The position numbers and the translations under genes are program-made. A stretch of DNA of 7,838 nucleotides from Bacteroidota bacterium (GTDB lineage Bacteria > Bacteroidota > Bacteroidia > Flavobacteriales > Flavobacteriaceae): positions 1 through 7,838 of the forward strand of contig JAJRSY010000123.1 in the NCBI GenBank assembly GCA_024278565.1. The letters run 5' to 3'. This document shows, piece after piece, positions 6,801 to 7,838 of the stretch. The notes under the pieces are model-generated. The model ran no database searches. It saw nothing but the letters and a program-made list of their open reading frames with translations, and was not told the DNA's origin. Within the stretch, counting starts at the first letter, position 1. Every line of letters begins with the position of its first letter.

Positions 6801-7378
6801 ACGGGAATGTTGTTTTTTGAAGGTTTAAAAATTTTATAAAACTCTTTGGGCTTGTTTTCAGCAAGTGAAATGAACCTTGCGATAGCGTTTACATTTTTCT
6901 CCTTTATTTTTTCTTGTTCAGGAATGGTCAGATCGGCAACATTAAAATCACATATTGAAACCATATCATTGATCATTCCTTGCAAACCCATTTTACGACC
7001 ATCGTCCGGAGTGTAAATTCTAGTAATTCCGTACTCCATCAATTCTTTGATTTCCGAAGGAAGGATTACGCCTCCCCCACCGCCAAAAATCTTGATTTGA
7101 CTTGCATTTTTCTCTTGCAACAAGTCGTACATATACTTAAAATACTCATTGTGCCCTCCTTGGTACGATGTCATCGCAATAGCATTGGCATCTTCTTGAA
7201 TAGCGGTGCCCACAACTTCTTCAACGCTTCTATCATGGCCTAAATGTATGACCTCGACACCTGTTGCTTGAATAATTCTGCGCATAATGTTTATTGCGGC
7301 ATCGTGACCATCGAATAGTGAGGCGGCAGTTACAATGCGTATTTTATTTTTGGGCCTGTATGGTTTGATCTGTTCCAT
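3866..7378 (-). CDS. icmF: Fused B12-dependent acyl-CoA mutase (IcmF type: B12 domain, G-protein chaperone and mutase in one chain)
   Basis: This 1170-residue cytoplasmic enzyme is predicted to interconvert isobutyryl-CoA and n-butyryl-CoA using adenosylcobalamin. Order of domains: B12-binding Rossmann domain, about 10-145, with DGHDAA (His25 as lower cobalt ligand), SYQGGH at 71-76 and a glycine run at 99-103; MeaI-like G domain, about 190-400, with Walker A GTGGAGKSS (198-206), SVDPSKRKTGG (228-238), ETSGIGQSD (291-299) and NKFD (338-341); linker, about 404-595; mutase TIM barrel, about 596 to the end. IcmF is known to load and proofread its cofactor through the built-in GTPase. By motif alignment Phe631 (RMFAG) and Gln819 (AQNTCIF) fall at the sites of Tyr89 and Arg207 in Propionibacterium methylmalonyl-CoA mutase, which favours isobutyryl-CoA over methylmalonyl-CoA. 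The usual IcmF length is nearer 1090; part of the excess is a repeat-derived peptide at about 483-513. Start is ATG; no strong ribosome binding site is seen. Confidence 0.93.
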   Translation of the reverse strand: MEQIKPYRPKNKIRIVTAASLFDGHDAAINIMRRIIQATGVEVIHLGHDRSVEEVVGTAIQEDANAIAMTSYQGGHNEYFKYMYDLLQEKNASQIKIFGGGGGVILPSEIKELMEYGITRIYTPDDGRKMGLQGMINDMVSICDFNVADLTIPEQEKIKEKNVNAIARFISLAENKPKEFYKIFKPSKNNIPVLGITGTGGAGKSSLVDELVRRFLLDFPDKEIAIVSVDPSKRKTGGALLGDRIRMNAIKNNRVYMRSLATRQSNLALSKHVSHAIEVLQAANYDLIILETSGIGQSDTEITEHSDISLYVMTPEYGAATQLEKIDMLDFADLIALNKFDKRGALDALRDVKKQYMRNHDLWGTPMDKMPVYGTIASQFNDPGMNSLYRAVVDKINNVFPDKKLESSFEISSKISEKQFIIPPNRTRYLSEITEINHNYFTDAVKQKEIAQKLFGIYKTILSVSNAIPSLTEESLLTENGLNEEEVLRSAQNGKTNTNVIATERRTGDSLSPFYGKESQVQFLKLLLKEFARVKMDLNPHNWQTILHWKNKKQRYKNEVYTFKVRTKEINIKTHTTSLSQLEIPKISLPKYEAWGDVLYWTLTENVPGEFPFAGGIYPFKRTGEDPTRMFAGEGGPERTNKRFHYVSLGMEAKRLSTAFDSVTLYGSDPDIRPDIYGKIGNAGVSICCLDDLKKLYSGFELTNVMTSVSMTINGPAPMILGFFMNAAIDQECEKHILENGLKKEVEKKITEIYKEKGVKRQKYQGNLPEGNNGLGLLLLGVTGDEVLPNEIYQKIKKETIAKVRGTVQADILKEDQAQNTCIFSTEFALRLMGDVQEYFIENGVRNFYSVSISGYHIAEAGANPVSQLAFTLSNGFTYVEYYLSRGMDINKFAPNLSFFFSNGIDPEYSVIGRVARRIWAKAMKHKYGANERAQMLKYHIQTSGRSLHAQEIDFNDIRTTLQALYAIYDNCNSLHTNAYDEAITTPTEESVRRAMAIQLIINKELGLAKNENPIQGAFIIEELTDLVEEAIYREFDRITERGGVLGAMETMYQRSKIQEESLYYETLKHTGEFPIIGVNTFLSSKGSPTEIPKEVIRATEKEKKHQIEVVENLNKGNAEKVKEQLRLLQEKSIDNENIFEQLMEATKVCSLGQITNSLFSVGGQYRRNM
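5841..5921. repeat. Bacteroidota-type palindromic repeat inserted in frame within icmF
   Basis: Two related arms face each other: 5858-5882 (CGTTCTTCG, then CTCTGTCGC, then AATGACA) and the reverse complement of 5897-5921 (GGTTCTTCG, then TTCCGCCCAG, then AATGGT). They are separated by 14 bp. Just outside the first arm is an exact odd-length palindrome at 5841-5857, GGCGACAG-G-CTGTCGCC. I recognise the arms as resembling a dispersed repeat of Bacteroidota genomes, whose translations give peptides such as VLRSAQN and VIATER; both appear here in the mutase protein at residues 487-493 and 500-505. The reading frame remains open through the whole element. The exact edges cannot be fixed without a homologue lacking it. 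Confidence 0.75.
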
Positions 7379-7420
7379 TTGATATGTAAGGTTTGCAAGT
7401 GTAATTCAATAATCTTAAAG

Positions 7421-7442
7421 CATGGACCATGTTTTTCATGGT
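7421..7442. promoter_or_regulatory. Dyad-symmetric CATGG element upstream of icmF
   Basis: Two overlapping perfect symmetries occur about 45-65 bp upstream of the icmF ATG: CATGG-A-CCATG at 7421-7431 and ACCATG-TTTTT-CATGGT at 7426-7442. The second could be a small hairpin or an operator for a dimeric regulator. On the minus strand it is not followed by a T run, so it is not a good terminator for the upstream synthetase gene. No regulator is encoded in the window, so any binding protein is unknown. Confidence 0.35.
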
Positions 7443-7494
7443 ATCAGAAAAATAATTGCCGAATTTATTCTGTTCTTTCGAGAAACAATAATGG

Positions 7495-7517
7495 AAAAAC
7501 TATATGCAGTTCATAGG
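7495..7517 (-). terminator. Possible weak terminator after the acyl-CoA synthetase gene
   Basis: Read on the minus strand, TATG, loop AACTG, CATA forms a short AT-rich stem 14-30 bp after the synthetase stop and is followed by TAG and then TTTTT. The stem is only four pairs, so efficiency is doubtful and the synthetase and mutase genes could still be co-transcribed across the 152-bp gap. Confidence 0.3.
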
Positions 7518-7530
7518 TATAAGGTCATTC

Positions 7531-7838
7531 TCAATATTTGTCATGAAAATACTCAAATTCCCGCTTTACCATATTGATCTTGTCATTTGCTTCATTTGCC
7601 CTTAATTCTATACGCCTTATTTTGCCACTTATGGTTTTGGGCAGTGATTTGGGAAATTCGATGATTCTGGGAACTTTATATTTTGCAAGGCTTTTTTCTG
7701 CAAATAAAAATAGATCTTCCGCCAATTTCTTACTTGGCTGTACGCCTTTCCGTAACATTACAAAAGCCTTTACGGTATTGCCCCTAACTTTGTGCGGACT
7801 TGCCACAACCGCAGATTCCATTACATCATTGTGCTCGA
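7531..7838 (-). CDS. Acyl-CoA synthetase (AMP-forming, ANL superfamily), C-terminal part, cut by window edge
   Basis: Only the last 102 or so residues are present; the frame is open to the right edge, so the gene continues outside. The fragment is the mobile C-terminal domain of an AMP-forming acyl-CoA synthetase: (E)HNDVMESAVVASP matches the strand and helix that follow the hinge, KAFVML is a core strand, YKVPRIIEF is the usual motif before the last helix, and LPKTISGKIRR is motif A10 with the catalytic lysine used in adenylate formation. The combination with KAFVxL and YKVPR resembles medium-chain or short-chain (ACSM-like) synthetases, but the acid substrate is set by the missing N-terminal domain, so it cannot be named. 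The gene is followed by icmF after 152 bp on the same strand. A role in making acyl-CoA for the mutase is plausible and inferred only from proximity. An internal ATG near 7821 is not the real start, since homologous sequence continues upstream of it. Confidence 0.88.
   Translation of the reverse strand, partial: EHNDVMESAVVASPHKVRGNTVKAFVMLRKGVQPSKKLAEDLFLFAEKSLAKYKVPRIIEFPKSLPKTISGKIRRIELRANEANDKINMVKREFEYFHDKY

Noticed and set aside
7292..7312. Ala28 in place of the Gly of the DxHxxG cobalamin motif, as a sign of a dead B12 site.
   Set aside because: As I recall, IcmF proteins commonly have Ala or Ser here (DGHDA/S), and the ligand histidine His25 is present.
7396..7403. Minus-strand TACACTTG as a -7 element for icmF.
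   Set aside because: It has one mismatch to TAnnTTTG but no TTTG at about 19 bp upstream, and would leave only a leader of about ten bases; too weak to list.

Overview
The window reads as a chromosomal segment from a Bacteroidota bacterium, most likely a member of the Flavobacteriaceae. The evidence is a PorW/SprE-type gliding and type IX secretion lipoprotein, a bactofilin and a small AtpZ-like gene next to each other in the order typical of that family, AT-rich intergenic DNA with weak Shine-Dalgarno signals, and a copy of the 'TTCTTCG...CAGAATG' type repeat that is common in Bacteroidota genomes. Genus cannot be settled from the sequence alone. All supported genes lie on the minus strand, so transcription runs from high to low coordinates.

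Right part (7838 to 3866). The right edge cuts the C-terminal end of an acyl-CoA synthetase of the AMP-forming (ANL) superfamily. After 152 bp comes a long gene for a fused B12-dependent acyl-CoA mutase of the IcmF type: B12-binding domain, MeaI-like G-protein chaperone domain, linker, and mutase TIM-barrel domain in one chain of 1170 residues. Motif alignment puts Phe and Gln at the two positions that separate isobutyryl-CoA mutases from methylmalonyl-CoA mutases. The synthetase could supply short branched or linear acyl-CoA thioesters to the mutase, but that link is inference. The most unusual feature of the window is here: a Bacteroidota palindromic repeat sits in frame inside the mutase gene, in the linker between the G domain and the catalytic domain.

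Middle (3865 to 3646). A 220-bp gene-free gap holds a weak terminator-like hairpin, a purine-rich low-complexity stretch and a GC-richer patch. It separates the mutase gene from the next operon.

Left part (3645 to 4). Four tightly packed genes follow: porW/sprE (TTG start), a bactofilin 6 bp downstream, an AtpZ-like two-helix membrane protein whose start lies 23 bp inside the bactofilin gene, and a four-helix membrane protein (probably the DUF6168 family) whose ATG overlaps the AtpZ stop as TAATG. In flavobacteria such a cluster usually runs into the F1Fo ATP synthase genes, which would lie beyond the left edge. The cluster therefore puts an outer-membrane secretion/motility lipoprotein, a cell-envelope scaffold and ATP synthase accessory proteins in one transcript. 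No RNA genes, CRISPR arrays, insertion sequences or phage genes were seen. Apart from the repeat in the mutase gene, this looks like an ordinary core-genome region.
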